64,000 nucleotides of DNA, from assembly GCA_041393775.1 (NCBI GenBank), contig JAWKJM010000003.1, forward strand, positions 434,001 through 498,000. Reading direction: 5' to 3'. Positions 22,890 to 31,409 of the stretch are shown here, one piece after another. A program made the position numbers and the translations under genes. Position 1 is the stretch's first letter; each line of letters begins with the position of its first letter. The stretch comes from JADKAV01 sp041393775 (GTDB lineage Bacteria > Actinomycetota > Actinomycetes > S36-B12 > UBA10799). Below the pieces are notes generated by a model, which ran no database searches, was not told the DNA's origin, and saw only the letters and a list, made by a program, of their open reading frames with translations.

Positions 22890-24290
22890 TCAGTAGGTCA
22901 CTGTCAGAGGCCGGTCTTCGCCGACCTTGTCCGGATAGGTTTGTTCGACGGACTCGGGTGGGCCGATCTTGACCGCCCGCATCAGCAGGCCGACCTCGAC
23001 CACCGCCAAGGCTCCGTACAGCAGGGTGAACACGACCATGGAGATCAGGACCTGGGCCACCGATACCGTCGGGCTGACCCCGTTCTCGGTGAACATCAGG
23101 CTGAAGACCACCCAGGGCTGCCGGCCCATCTCCGTGAAGATCCACCCGGTGGAAGCGCCCAGCAGCGGGGTGATGATCCCGAATATGGCCAGTCGCGAGA
23201 ACCACTTGGACTGGGGGATCCGTTCCTTGCGCGTCGCCCACAGCATCCAGATGGCGATCAGCACGCCTATGAAGCCGAAGCCCATCATCAGGCGGAAGTT
23301 CCAGTACGCCATGGGGATGTTGGGCGCGTACTCACCGGGTCCGAACTCCTGCTCGTACTGCGCCTGCAGGTCGTTGATGCCCTCGACCTGGCCGTCCCAC
23401 GAGTGGTCGGACAGCAGGGACAGCCCGTGCGGGATGGTGATCTCGAAGACCGGCTCGGACCCGTCCAGGGTGCCGATCGTGAAGATGCTGAACGGTGCCG
23501 GCGCGGCGGTCTCCCACAGGGCTTCCGCGGCGGCCATCTTCATGGGCTGGATCTCGACCATCTTGCGGGCCTGGAAGTCACCGGTCAGGCCCACTGCCAG
23601 GAATCCCACGATCGCGGTGATCGCACCGAACTTCAGCGTGGCCCGGGAGACCTCCAGGGAGTGCTTCTTGAACACGAGCCAGCCGGAGACACCGGCCACG
23701 AACAGACCGGACACGAAGAAGGCGGTGGAGATGACGTGCGAGAAGGTGATGACCGTCAGGGGCTGCAGCAGGACCTGTCCGAAATCGACCATCTCGGCGC
23801 GCTGCGTCTCCGGGTTGAGTTCATAGCCCACCGGGTGTTGCATGAACGAGTTCGCCGCCAGGATGAAGTACGCGCTCAGCAGCGTCCCCGTGGCCGCGAG
23901 CCAGATCGTCGCCAGGTGCAGTTTCTTCGGCAAGCGGTCCCAGCCGAAGATCCACAGGCCCAGGAATGTCGACTCCAGGAAGAACGCCAGCAAGCCCTCG
24001 ATGGCCAGCGGCGCCCCGAAGATGTCGCCGACGAACCGGCTGTAGTCGCTCCAGTTCATGCCGAACTGGAACTCCTGCACGATACCGGTCACCACCCCCA
24101 TGGCGAAGTTGATCAGGAACAACTTCCCGAAGAACTTCGTGGCGCGCAGCCACTTCTCGTTTCCGGTTCGGTACCAGGCTGTCTGCATCCCGGCGACCAG
24201 GAACGAGGTTCCAATGGTGATCGGCACGAAGAGGAAGTGGTACACGGTGGTGATGGCGAACTGCCAGCGGGATAGATCGAGGGCGTTCAT
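22890..24290 (-). CDS. cydA: Cytochrome bd ubiquinol/menaquinol oxidase subunit I
   Basis: Haem-bearing catalytic subunit that oxidises menaquinol and reduces oxygen to water. 466 residues, nine helices. WQFAITTVYHFLFVPITIG holds the haem b595 His. FSHVISTAFF supplies the conserved His of helix 5. The quinol-binding Q-loop region KMAAAEALWETAAPAPF is followed by a short rather than long Q-loop, and GRQPWVV is the signature near the C-terminus. There is no clear ribosome site. A DtxR/IdeR-like box sits 37 bp upstream. The cydDC assembly genes are not adjacent but lie at 6.1-9.4 kb. Confidence 0.95.
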   Translation of the reverse strand: MNALDLSRWQFAITTVYHFLFVPITIGTSFLVAGMQTAWYRTGNEKWLRATKFFGKLFLINFAMGVVTGIVQEFQFGMNWSDYSRFVGDIFGAPLAIEGLLAFFLESTFLGLWIFGWDRLPKKLHLATIWLAATGTLLSAYFILAANSFMQHPVGYELNPETQRAEMVDFGQVLLQPLTVITFSHVISTAFFVSGLFVAGVSGWLVFKKHSLEVSRATLKFGAITAIVGFLAVGLTGDFQARKMVEIQPMKMAAAEALWETAAPAPFSIFTIGTLDGSEPVFEITIPHGLSLLSDHSWDGQVEGINDLQAQYEQEFGPGEYAPNIPMAYWNFRLMMGFGFIGVLIAIWMLWATRKERIPQSKWFSRLAIFGIITPLLGASTGWIFTEMGRQPWVVFSLMFTENGVSPTVSVAQVLISMVVFTLLYGALAVVEVGLLMRAVKIGPPESVEQTYPDKVGEDRPLTVTY

Positions 24291-24326
24291 ACCAGGAGTC
24301 TGTCGTAAGCGTCACGTAAATTCCAG

Positions 24327-24345
24327 CAACGTTAGCCTTACCTAC
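24327..24345 (-). promoter_or_regulatory. DtxR/IdeR-like iron box upstream of cydAB
   Basis: On the minus strand the 19 bases GTAGGTAAGGCTAACGTTG match the consensus TWAGGTTAGSCTAACCTWA at 15 of 19 positions. It is 37 bp before the cydA ATG, in the promoter zone. Iron-dependent control of this haem enzyme is plausible but untested. Confidence 0.45.
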
Positions 24346-24400
24346 CCGGGGTATCTCCCCAAGGCGGTTGTCTTGTATCGCTGAGGACCCCTGCCGCCGT

Positions 24401-25156
24401 TCACCGCAGGTGTCTGCCGGCGTTGACGTCGATCGTGGCACCGGTCATGAATTCGTTGACCGGGCTTGCAACGAACGCGATCATCTGCGCCACCCGCATG
24501 CTCGTCGCGTATCGCTGAAGCAGCAGGCTGGTCCGGGCGTAATCCTCGGGCAGGTTGCTGATGGTGTCCTGCCCCATCTGTGTCAGTGTGATGCCCGGCG
24601 CGACGCAGTTGACCCGCACGTCCGGCGCGAGTTCGCGCGCGAGCGAGTGGGTCAGGTTCACCAGGCCCGCTTTCGCCGCGGCGTAGTGCATGTGGTGAGG
24701 CGCTCCGGTATGTGCGGCGACGCTGGCCACGGTGACGACACTGCCGCCGGAGCGGATGGCCGGGGTCAGGGTTTGGAGTGCGAAGAACACGCCGGTGAGG
24801 TTGGCGGCCAGGATGGTGTTCCACTCGTCCGCCGTGATCCCGGAGTACGGGGTGACGATGTTGTGGCCGGCGCACACCACGAGCACGTCGATGGCCCCGA
24901 CCTGCGCCAGCAGTTCACGTGCATCGCGGATCGTCGCCTCGGGCGTGCTGAGGTCCAACGGGCTGACCCACGCGCTGCGTCCGCCGTCGCGCACCCCCTG
25001 CGCCGCCTGCCGGGCGCCGTCGCGCGAAGCCCGGTAGGTGACTGCCACATCGCAGCCCTCGTCGGCGAGTACCCCGACGACATCGGCCCCGATCCCGCTC
25101 GAACCACCGATGACGACTGCGGTGCGACCACCCAGTTCAAGATCCACGCCGACCAT
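24401..25156 (-). CDS. Short-chain dehydrogenase/reductase (SDR)
   Basis: NAD(P)-dependent oxidoreductase, 251 residues. It has the glycine-rich loop VIGGSSGIGADV at the N-terminus, CAGHN in place of NNAG, catalytic Ser in TVASVAAHTG, YAAAK catalytic Tyr/Lys, and a C-terminal NEFMTGATIDVNAG typical of FabG-like members. The basic residue after the second strand (TYRASRDGA) points to NADPH. The start is 12 bp after the HisC-like gene, so the two form an operon. The substrate is unknown. Confidence 0.9.
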   Translation of the reverse strand: MVGVDLELGGRTAVVIGGSSGIGADVVGVLADEGCDVAVTYRASRDGARQAAQGVRDGGRSAWVSPLDLSTPEATIRDARELLAQVGAIDVLVVCAGHNIVTPYSGITADEWNTILAANLTGVFFALQTLTPAIRSGGSVVTVASVAAHTGAPHHMHYAAAKAGLVNLTHSLARELAPDVRVNCVAPGITLTQMGQDTISNLPEDYARTSLLLQRYATSMRVAQMIAFVASPVNEFMTGATIDVNAGRHLR

Positions 25157-25168
25157 CTTCGCCGAGAA

Positions 25169-26239
25169 TCACCGTGGCCGGCCAGCCAGCAACTCCAGCA
25201 CCCGGTCGTTGGCGCTCGCCGGTCCGACCGAGATCCGCAGCCCCTCACCCGGGAACGGCCGGACCGTCAGTCCCTGCTCCTCGAGCCGGGACGCGATACC
25301 GACGGCGTCGGAGGTGGACAGCCACACGAAGTTCGCCTGACTGTCGGCGACGTCCCAGCCAGCCGTGCGCAGGCCGGCGACCAGCCGCCCGCGCTGGGTC
25401 ACGCTGTCGGCGACGCTGCGCTGCATGTGCTCGACTCCCGCCGGTTGCAGACAGGCCAGCGCTGCGGCCTGCGCGACCGTCGAGACCCCGAACGGGGTCG
25501 CCACCTTCCGCATCGCGCCGATCACCTCCTCCGACCCGATCCCGTAGCCCACCCGCAGACCGGCCAATCCGTAGGCCTTGGAGAAGGTGCGCAGGACCAG
25601 CACGTTGGGATAGGCGACCGCCAGTTCCAGGGCCCGCACGGCCCGCGCGTCACGAACGTACTCGTGGTAGGCCTCATCGATGACGACCAGCACGTCGGCC
25701 GCGACGCTGTCCAGCACCCACTTCGCCTGCTCGTGGGTAACCACCGGGCCGGTCGGGTTGTTGGGCGTGCACAAGAACATGACCCGCGTCCGGTCAGTGA
25801 CTGCGGCCACCATGGCCTGTACGTCATGGCCCGCGTCGAAGGTCAGAGGGACCTGTACGGACCGCGCTGCGCTGATCGAGGTGATGATGGGATAGGCCTC
25901 GAACGAGCGCCATGCGTACACCACCTCATCACCGGGATCGGCGGCGATCTGGACCGCGTTCTGACACAGCGAAACGGACCCGCATCCAACGCATACCCGA
26001 TCGTCCCCGACTCCCAGCTGGGCAGCGAGGGCACCGACCAGCGCAGTGCTCCCGGGGTCCGGGTAGAGGTGGATCGCCGCCTCCGGCAGTGCAGCAAGCG
26101 CCGCCTCCGGCGCCCCCGCCGGATTCTCGTTGGAGGACAGTTTGTAGGTGACCACCCCCGGGCGTTCGGCAGGACGCTGCCCAGCCCGGTAGACCGGCAG
26201 GTCGGCCAGCATCTGACGCAGTCGCACTCCAGCGGACAT
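25169..26239 (-). CDS. Histidinol-phosphate / aromatic aminotransferase (HisC/Pat type)
   Basis: Class I/II pyridoxal-phosphate aminotransferase of 356 residues. SSNENPAGAPEAAL is the HisC N-terminal motif, CTPNNPTGPV and DEAYHEYV hold the cofactor Asn and Asp/Tyr, and TFSKAYGLAGLRVGYG holds the Schiff-base Lys. A C-terminal Arg in GLRISVGPAS binds the carboxylate. No other his genes are nearby. In actinobacteria a second, separate HisC-like gene usually encodes aromatic amino acid transaminase Pat (Rv3772 type), which I think is the better reading. GAGGAG lies seven bases upstream of the ATG. Confidence 0.88.
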   Translation of the reverse strand: MSAGVRLRQMLADLPVYRAGQRPAERPGVVTYKLSSNENPAGAPEAALAALPEAAIHLYPDPGSTALVGALAAQLGVGDDRVCVGCGSVSLCQNAVQIAADPGDEVVYAWRSFEAYPIITSISAARSVQVPLTFDAGHDVQAMVAAVTDRTRVMFLCTPNNPTGPVVTHEQAKWVLDSVAADVLVVIDEAYHEYVRDARAVRALELAVAYPNVLVLRTFSKAYGLAGLRVGYGIGSEEVIGAMRKVATPFGVSTVAQAAALACLQPAGVEHMQRSVADSVTQRGRLVAGLRTAGWDVADSQANFVWLSTSDAVGIASRLEEQGLTVRPFPGEGLRISVGPASANDRVLELLAGRPR

Positions 26240-26264
26240 CCGTGTCTCCTCGGGTCGTTACGAG

Positions 26265-26270
26265 TAGCGT
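26265..26270 (+). promoter_or_regulatory. Putative -10 hexamer (TAGCGT) of PP2C phosphatase gene
   Basis: Seven bases before GTG 26278. It supports that codon over the GTG at 26242, which would extend the frame to within 3 bp of the divergent hisC start. Confidence 0.5.
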
Positions 26271-26277
26271 GCCACTC

Positions 26278-27792
26278 GTGAGTCTGCGCCGGAGCATCTG
26301 GATCGTGCTGCTCGTGGCGGTGCTCCTGGTCCTGGCCGCCGGACTGGCCGTGCGGTCCGGATACAACACAGTCGCCAGGACGAACAATCAGGTCACGATC
26401 GTGCTGCAGCCGGCCTCGGAAGCGGTCGCGGACCTGAACACCGCTCTGGCCGAGATGGAGAACGCCGTCACCGCTTACGCCCTGACCGCAGACGCCGCCT
26501 ACCTCGGCACCTACATCGAGGGGTCGGCGAGGGCCGCCACGGACTTCCGCAACCTGCGAGGCCTACTGGCCTCCGACCCCGAACTCTCAGACCTGATCCG
26601 AGAAGCCCGCCAGGCACAACTGACCTGGAAGCGTCAGGGCGCACAGCCCATAATCGAGGCGACCGAGCGGGGCGACCGCGCCGAAGCCCGTGACCTCGTC
26701 CGTTCCGGAGTCAGCCGAAATCTGTACAACGACGTCCGGACCTACACCAACACGCTCGACCAGCGGATCCGCGATCTGGTGGACTACGGCCTGGCCCAGC
26801 AGGAGGCCGAGTTCGTGCGGCTGTCACTGCTGCTCAACGTGTCGGTACTACTGGTGCTGGGCCTGCTGGCCGTGGTGTCCACATTGCTCCTGCGCGGAGT
26901 CCTGCATCCACTGCGCGATCTGCAGCGGCAGATGCTGACCGTGGCGCAAGAGGGAAGCCACGAGGTGCCGATCTCAGCATCCGGACCGCCGGAACTGCGG
27001 GCTGTGGGACAGGACGCGGAGAAGATGCGCCGCGAACTGGTCGCCGGCTTCGACCGGGTCCGGCAAGCCCATGAGGGCCTTGAGCAGCAGACCCCGGTGG
27101 TGGCCGCGATTCGTTCAGAACTGGCGGACAGTCATACCACCGGGGTCCCCGGCATCGACCTGTTTGGTGTTCAGCAGCCTGCCGAAGGGGTGATGGCCGG
27201 CGACTGGTGGAGCGCCCGCGTCCTGGTTGACGGCCGATTGGCCATCACCGTCACCGACGTGTCCGGTCATGGCCCGGAGGCGGGGATGGAAGCCCTGCGC
27301 CTCAAGCACGTCATGGAGTTGTCGCTGGCACAGGCCGGCGACCCGGCGCTCGCGCTCACACAGGCGGCCGAAGGTTTCCGGGTCGCGTCCCGCTTCGCCA
27401 CGTGCATCACGGCAATCCTCGACCCACAGACCGGACTCCTCGCATGGGCCAACGCCGGACACCCGCCGGCTTGGCTGGTCACAGCCACGACCACGACCGA
27501 GCTCGTCTCGACCGGACCGTTGCTCAGCGTGCTGGGCGGGACGTGGACCAACGAGCACACACACATGGAACTCGGCTCCACCTTGCTGCTGTGGACCGAT
27601 GGCCTCACCGAGTCCAGGTCCGGGGACAACCAGGAACTCGGAGACGACGGACTCGCGGACCTCGTCGCAGAAGCGCTGGCCGGCGAACAGACGAGCGAAG
27701 GCGTCGTGGGCTACATCCTCGCTTCGGCCAGAGCGCGCTCGGTGGACTGGCAGCGCGACGACGTGACGTGCGTCGCCGTCCGGCGGATCTGA
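26278..27792 (+). CDS. Membrane sensor phosphatase: CHASE3-HAMP-SpoIIE/PP2C
   Basis: A 504-residue receptor with output as a PP2C-type Ser phosphatase, probably dephosphorylating a STAS-domain anti-anti-sigma factor. TM1 is at about 5-24 and a helical CHASE3-like extracytoplasmic domain at about 25-180 (LAEMENAVTAYALTADAAYL is its typical first helix). TM2 is at about 182-203, then HAMP, then the catalytic domain from about 290: GDWW, TDVSGHGPEAGMEALRLK, NAGHPPAWL, LLLWTDGLTESR and RDDVTCVAV carry the metal-binding Asp/Gly residues. No STAS or kinase gene is beside it. The sigma fusion 7 kb away could be part of the same circuit; that is inference. Confidence 0.9.
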   Translation: MSLRRSIWIVLLVAVLLVLAAGLAVRSGYNTVARTNNQVTIVLQPASEAVADLNTALAEMENAVTAYALTADAAYLGTYIEGSARAATDFRNLRGLLASDPELSDLIREARQAQLTWKRQGAQPIIEATERGDRAEARDLVRSGVSRNLYNDVRTYTNTLDQRIRDLVDYGLAQQEAEFVRLSLLLNVSVLLVLGLLAVVSTLLLRGVLHPLRDLQRQMLTVAQEGSHEVPISASGPPELRAVGQDAEKMRRELVAGFDRVRQAHEGLEQQTPVVAAIRSELADSHTTGVPGIDLFGVQQPAEGVMAGDWWSARVLVDGRLAITVTDVSGHGPEAGMEALRLKHVMELSLAQAGDPALALTQAAEGFRVASRFATCITAILDPQTGLLAWANAGHPPAWLVTATTTTELVSTGPLLSVLGGTWTNEHTHMELGSTLLLWTDGLTESRSGDNQELGDDGLADLVAEALAGEQTSEGVVGYILASARARSVDWQRDDVTCVAVRRI

Positions 27793-27797
27793 TCCGA

Positions 27798-29009
27798 TCA
27801 GTCAGCGATCAGGCCCGCTGCCGGCGACAGCCTCGCAACGTCCCCGAATTCGGCATGCAGCGCCGCCACCTCCCCGACCACCACGATCGAGGGAGCCTGC
27901 ACCTTCTGCGATTCAGCGGCAGAAACCACCGTGCCCAACGTGGCCGACACGGTCCGCTGCTGCGGCGTCCACCCCCGCTCGATGATCGCGGCCGGGGTGT
28001 GCTCCGGCCTCGAGGCCAGCAACGCCGACACCACCGCCGCCAGGGACCGCACTCCCATCAACAACACGATGGTGATTTCGGGCGGGACGGCGGCGAGATG
28101 GGCCACCAGCGCCGGATCCTCGCCGTGCGCCGTCGCCACGAGGAAGCCCGTCGCCCTGCCCCGATGGGTGACCGGGATGCCGGCCGCTGCCGGCACCGCC
28201 ACCGCGCTCGTGATCCCGGGAACCACCTCGACGTCGACGCCCGCCGCCAGACACGCGGCCAGTTCCTCGCCGCCCCGGCCGAGGACGAAAGGATCCCCGC
28301 CTTTGAGACGCACGACCCGATTGCCCGCCGCAGCCTCCTCGACCAGGATCCGGTTGATTTCCGGCTGACCCACCGTGTGATCCCCCGGGGACTTGCCCAC
28401 GTGGACGATCCGCCCGCGGGTCAGGGCCAAAGCCGCCTTCGGGGCGAGCCGGTCGACGACCACCACGTCGGCGGCTTGCAGCAGGTCACGCGCCCGGACC
28501 GTCAACAGGTCAGGGTCGCCGGGACCGCCACCGACCAGCGCCACTGCTCCGCCGGCAGATCGCCGCGGTCTGAGGTCCGCAGAGGCCAGCGCCTTCGTGA
28601 CCGCCGCCGCCACTGATCGCGCCCGCCGGGGATCGCCTCCCCCCGAGACCGCCACCTGCACGCCGTCGGTGCCTTCGACCGCCGATCCCGTCCAAGCCGC
28701 CGACGACCGGGCATCGCCTGCATCCACGCACCAGATCCCGCGCTCCTCGGCCAGCCGGGCGACCCGCGAGTTCACCTCGGCGCTCGCACAGGCCTGCACC
28801 AGCCACGCCCCATCGAGATCCTCCGGCCGGAACCCCCGGCGGTGCCAGACCACGTCATCGCGCACCGCGATCTGTTCGCACGCACTTGGCGCGACCACGA
28901 CGACCTCGGCGTGCTCGGCCAGCAGACCCGCGACCCGCCGTGCCGCGACCCGGCCCGCCCCCACGACGAGGACCCTTCGCCCGGTAAGGCGCAGGAAGAG
29001 CGGATACAT
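27798..29009 (-). CDS. cysG: Siroheme synthase, bifunctional (precorrin-2 dehydrogenase + SUMT)
   Basis: Makes siroheme or precorrin-2 from uroporphyrinogen III for assimilatory sulfite or nitrite reductase. 403 residues in two modules. Residues ~1-150 form the NAD-binding dehydrogenase (RRVLVVGAGRVAARRVAGLL, then DDVVWHRRGF and WCVDAGDARSSAAW). Residues ~155-395 form the SAM-dependent methyltransferase with VGGGPGDPDLLTVRA, VRLKGGDPFVLGRGGEE, EVVPGITSAVAVPAAAGIP and PVTHRG. The start at 29009 follows TAGCAT by 6 nt; GGAGG directly abuts the ATG, too close to serve as a ribosome site. The converging gene upstream is the phosphatase, 5 bp away. Confidence 0.93.
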   Translation of the reverse strand: MYPLFLRLTGRRVLVVGAGRVAARRVAGLLAEHAEVVVVAPSACEQIAVRDDVVWHRRGFRPEDLDGAWLVQACASAEVNSRVARLAEERGIWCVDAGDARSSAAWTGSAVEGTDGVQVAVSGGGDPRRARSVAAAVTKALASADLRPRRSAGGAVALVGGGPGDPDLLTVRARDLLQAADVVVVDRLAPKAALALTRGRIVHVGKSPGDHTVGQPEINRILVEEAAAGNRVVRLKGGDPFVLGRGGEELAACLAAGVDVEVVPGITSAVAVPAAAGIPVTHRGRATGFLVATAHGEDPALVAHLAAVPPEITIVLLMGVRSLAAVVSALLASRPEHTPAAIIERGWTPQQRTVSATLGTVVSAAESQKVQAPSIVVVGEVAALHAEFGDVARLSPAAGLIAD

Positions 29010-29015
29010 CCTCCG

Positions 29016-29021
29016 ATGCTA
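29016..29021 (-). promoter_or_regulatory. Putative -10 hexamer (TAGCAT) of cysG
   Basis: Six bases before the cysG ATG. Confidence 0.45.
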
Positions 29022-29070
29022 CGGCGGCCTGTCCGGCCCGACGGGCCGCCGTACGATCGACACCCACGCG

Positions 29071-29187
29071 AATGTAACGAAGCTGCGGGGGTCCAGCCGG
29101 GATTGCTACGAAGGTGCGCGGTCCCGACGTGCCGAACCCAGCACCTTCGTAACACGACGGGCGGACGGGCCCCAACTTCGTCACAAT
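29071..29187. repeat. Family A nested inverted repeat, copy 3
   Basis: Outer arms AATGTAACGAAGCTGCG (from 29071) and AACTTCGTCACAAT (29174-29187). Inner arms ATTGCTACGAAGGTGC (29102-29117) and GCACCTTCGTAACAC (29141-29155). It lies immediately upstream of cysG and of a decayed gene, the only copy between divergent 5' ends. Confidence 0.85.
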
Positions 29188-29240
29188 CGTTGGCGGCCGG
29201 AGCGAACCCGTCACCCACGAGGCTGAAGTGCGCTTCCCGC

Positions 29241-29798
29241 GTGGACCTGGCGACTGCGATCCTGACCGGTCTCGGTCTGGCGGCGGTCTCAACGCCTACA
29301 CCCCGCTGGTGATCGTCGGTTTCCTGCAGTTGGGTGGACATCGCGACGCCGTTCGACACCCTCGCGGATCCGTGGGTGCTCGGTCCTGCTGGTGCTGGTG
29401 GCCGTCGGGATCCTGGTGGACAAGGTTCCGGCCGTGGACTCGATCAACGACCTGCAACAGACTGTGGTGCGCCCGGCCGCCGATGCGGTCTGTTCGTTGC
29501 GAGCACTTCGCTGGGTACCAACATCCCGCCTTCGGTCTCACTGATCGCCGGACTGCTCACCGCCGGCACGGTTCATGGGACGAAGGCTGCGCTGCGGCCC
29601 GTCCTCAATGCCGGCTCGCCGGGAGTGGCGGCTCCGGTGGTGAGCATCTCCGAGGAGGTCGTTTCCACGGCGCTGTCGTTCGCTGCGGTCTTCGCACCGT
29701 TCCTGGTCCTGACTGCGCTGGTCGGCTTCGTATGGCTGGTGACCCGCCGGTTGGTAGCGCGGCGACCGGCACAGGAACTACCCCGCCTCGACGAGTAG
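29241..29798 (+). pseudogene. Decayed DUF4126 membrane protein gene, several frameshifts
   Basis: Pieces of one ~190-residue DUF4126-type protein appear in changing frames: VDLATAILTGLGLAA, then GLNAYTPLVIVGFLQLG (frame change near 29288), VDIATPFDTLADPWVLG (near 29333), VLLVLVAVGILVDKVPAVDS (near 29370), and FVASTSLGTNIPPSVSLIAG to the TAG stop (near 29485). The pieces are in the right order, so at least four indels separate an intact gene from this one. The last 20 bp overlap the convergent kinase gene. Sequencing error is possible, but the surrounding genes are clean. Confidence 0.85.
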
Positions 29799-31127
29799 GA
29801 CGGGATTGCCGGGCTGCCAGGCGTCGTCGCTGGTCAAGGAAACGCTGGTGCTCCCGCCTGCGGAGACCTCGCCGGTGCTGCCGGTCGCCACCGCCACAGC
29901 CGCACCGTCGATGTAGTAATACACCGTCAAGTCGGTGCTCGCGGCCTTCGAGCCGGAGTTGACCACAGTCCCGTCGATCACCAGTTTGCCGTTGTCCTGG
30001 GAGATGGAGTACTGGCTCAACAGCCAGTCTCCGGAACGCAACTGGTCGGAGCCCGGCGAGGCGGGGGCGTCGGCAGTGGTGGCCGGCGTCGCCTCCTGGC
30101 TCTGCTTTGGCTGCTTCTCAGGCTGGGAACCCAAGGTGCTGACGCCGAGGTAGCCGACGACAACGGCCACCACTCCTGCAACGAGGACTGCGACCCACGT
30201 CAGCCAGGACCTGTGCGGCTTGGACGTGGGCGGCGCCACCGCGATCGGTTGCGTCGTGTGACTCTGCGCGCGCACTTGGAGGTCCATGGTGTTGTCCGCG
30301 TCGTTGGCCGCCTGCACGGTCCGCGCCGTTTCGAGGACCTCGCGAGCCGTCGCACGCTTCCTGGGATCCTTCTCCAGCATGCGGCGCAACAGAGCGCTGC
30401 GGGTGGGATCGATGCTCGCGAGATCCGGTTCGTTGCGCTGGATGTTCATCAACACCGCGACTGTCGCGCCCTGCCCGAACGGCGGACGGCCCTGGGCGGC
30501 GAAGGCGAGCAGCGATCCGAGCGAGAACACGTCGCTGGCCGCACTCAACGCTTCGAGTTTGGCCTGCTCCGGGGACAACCAGGCCGGGCTGCCCGTCACG
30601 ATTCCGGTCGCGGTCAACGACGTGGCGTCCTCGGGATGCGCGATCCCGAAGTCGATGAGAACCGGGCCGCGCTCGGAGATGATGACGTTCGCAGGTTTGA
30701 TGTCGCGGTGCGAGATGCCATGGATCTCCAGGACCGCCAGCGCCTGGGCAAGTCCGCGCGCCAGTTCCCACCACTTCTCGGGGGTGAGGGGCCCCCAGAT
30801 CGAGACCGCGTCGCGCAGGTTGGGCCCGGGGATGTACTCGGTCGCCAGCCAGGCGGGGGTGCCGGCTATGTCAGCGTCGAGGAACCGGCTGATATGGGTG
30901 TCCTGCACCGAACGCAGGACCTGGGCCTCCCGTTCGAACCGCGCTGCCACTTGCGGATCGTCCAACAGACCGGGCCGGACCACTTTCACCGCGGCCACCT
31001 CGTCACCGCACCTCGCGCGGTAGACCACTCCCATCCCGCCGGACCCGATTCGGGCCTCGACATCCCACTTGCCCAGTTTGCGGGGATCGACATCAGTGAG
31101 TTGCTCGGCCGGTGAGCCGTTGAGCAT
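29778..31127 (-). CDS. Transmembrane Ser/Thr protein kinase (PknB-like)
   Basis: 449 residues. The cytosolic kinase domain (about 18-270) has GSGGMGVVYRA (P-loop), VAAVKVVRPG (ATP Lys), ISHRDIKPANVII (catalytic loop), LIDFGIAH (metal Asp) and GSPAWLSPEQAK (activation-segment end). A membrane helix near 303-326 (WLTWVAVLVAGVVAVVVGYLG) leads to a ~120-residue extracytoplasmic part. A Pro/Ala linker in it is followed by a beta-rich domain (YSISQDNGKLVIDGTVVNSG), resembling FxLYD-type ligand domains, not PASTA. AAGGAG six bases before the ATG sets the start. No phosphatase or FHA partner is adjacent. Confidence 0.92.
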   Translation of the reverse strand: MLNGSPAEQLTDVDPRKLGKWDVEARIGSGGMGVVYRARCGDEVAAVKVVRPGLLDDPQVAARFEREAQVLRSVQDTHISRFLDADIAGTPAWLATEYIPGPNLRDAVSIWGPLTPEKWWELARGLAQALAVLEIHGISHRDIKPANVIISERGPVLIDFGIAHPEDATSLTATGIVTGSPAWLSPEQAKLEALSAASDVFSLGSLLAFAAQGRPPFGQGATVAVLMNIQRNEPDLASIDPTRSALLRRMLEKDPRKRATAREVLETARTVQAANDADNTMDLQVRAQSHTTQPIAVAPPTSKPHRSWLTWVAVLVAGVVAVVVGYLGVSTLGSQPEKQPKQSQEATPATTADAPASPGSDQLRSGDWLLSQYSISQDNGKLVIDGTVVNSGSKAASTDLTVYYYIDGAAVAVATGSTGEVSAGGSTSVSLTSDDAWQPGNPVLLVEAG

Positions 31128-31256
31128 GGCAACTCCTTGCGACGAGGGGACATGTCCAGTGTACGTCCGGACCCGGCCGGGCCCGAGTCCGCAAATGGGG
31201 TGACACTGCTCACCCGGAACGACGATCGACACCGCCAAAGGCACGCGTCCGCGGCC

Positions 31257-31373
31257 TTGTGACGAAGGTGCGATGCAAGAACCCGAATTGTTACGAAGGT
31301 GCCCGGTTGGGAGCGCGCGGACCCCACACGTTCGTAACACGACAGGGCGATGGGTCCGCACCTTCGTCACAAT
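31257..31373. repeat. Family A nested inverted repeat, copy 4
   Basis: The most symmetric copy. TTGTGACGAAGGTGCG (31257-31272) pairs perfectly over 16 bp with 31357-31372. Inner arms are ATTGTTACGAAGGTGC (31287-31302) and CACACGTTCGTAACAC (31325-31340). Confidence 0.88.
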
Positions 31374-31409
31374 CGTGGCCGGGGCGTCACGCCGCAGCGA
31401 CCGTACGGC

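Noticed and set aside
24368..26281. 637-codon plus-strand frame opposite SDR and HisC-like genes
   Set aside because: Antisense to two conserved enzymes, with random-like composition and no domain.
29016..29021. GGAGG abutting the cysG ATG as its ribosome site
   Set aside because: There is no spacing between GGAGG and ATG, which is too close for initiation. TAGCAT at 6 nt fits a leaderless start better.
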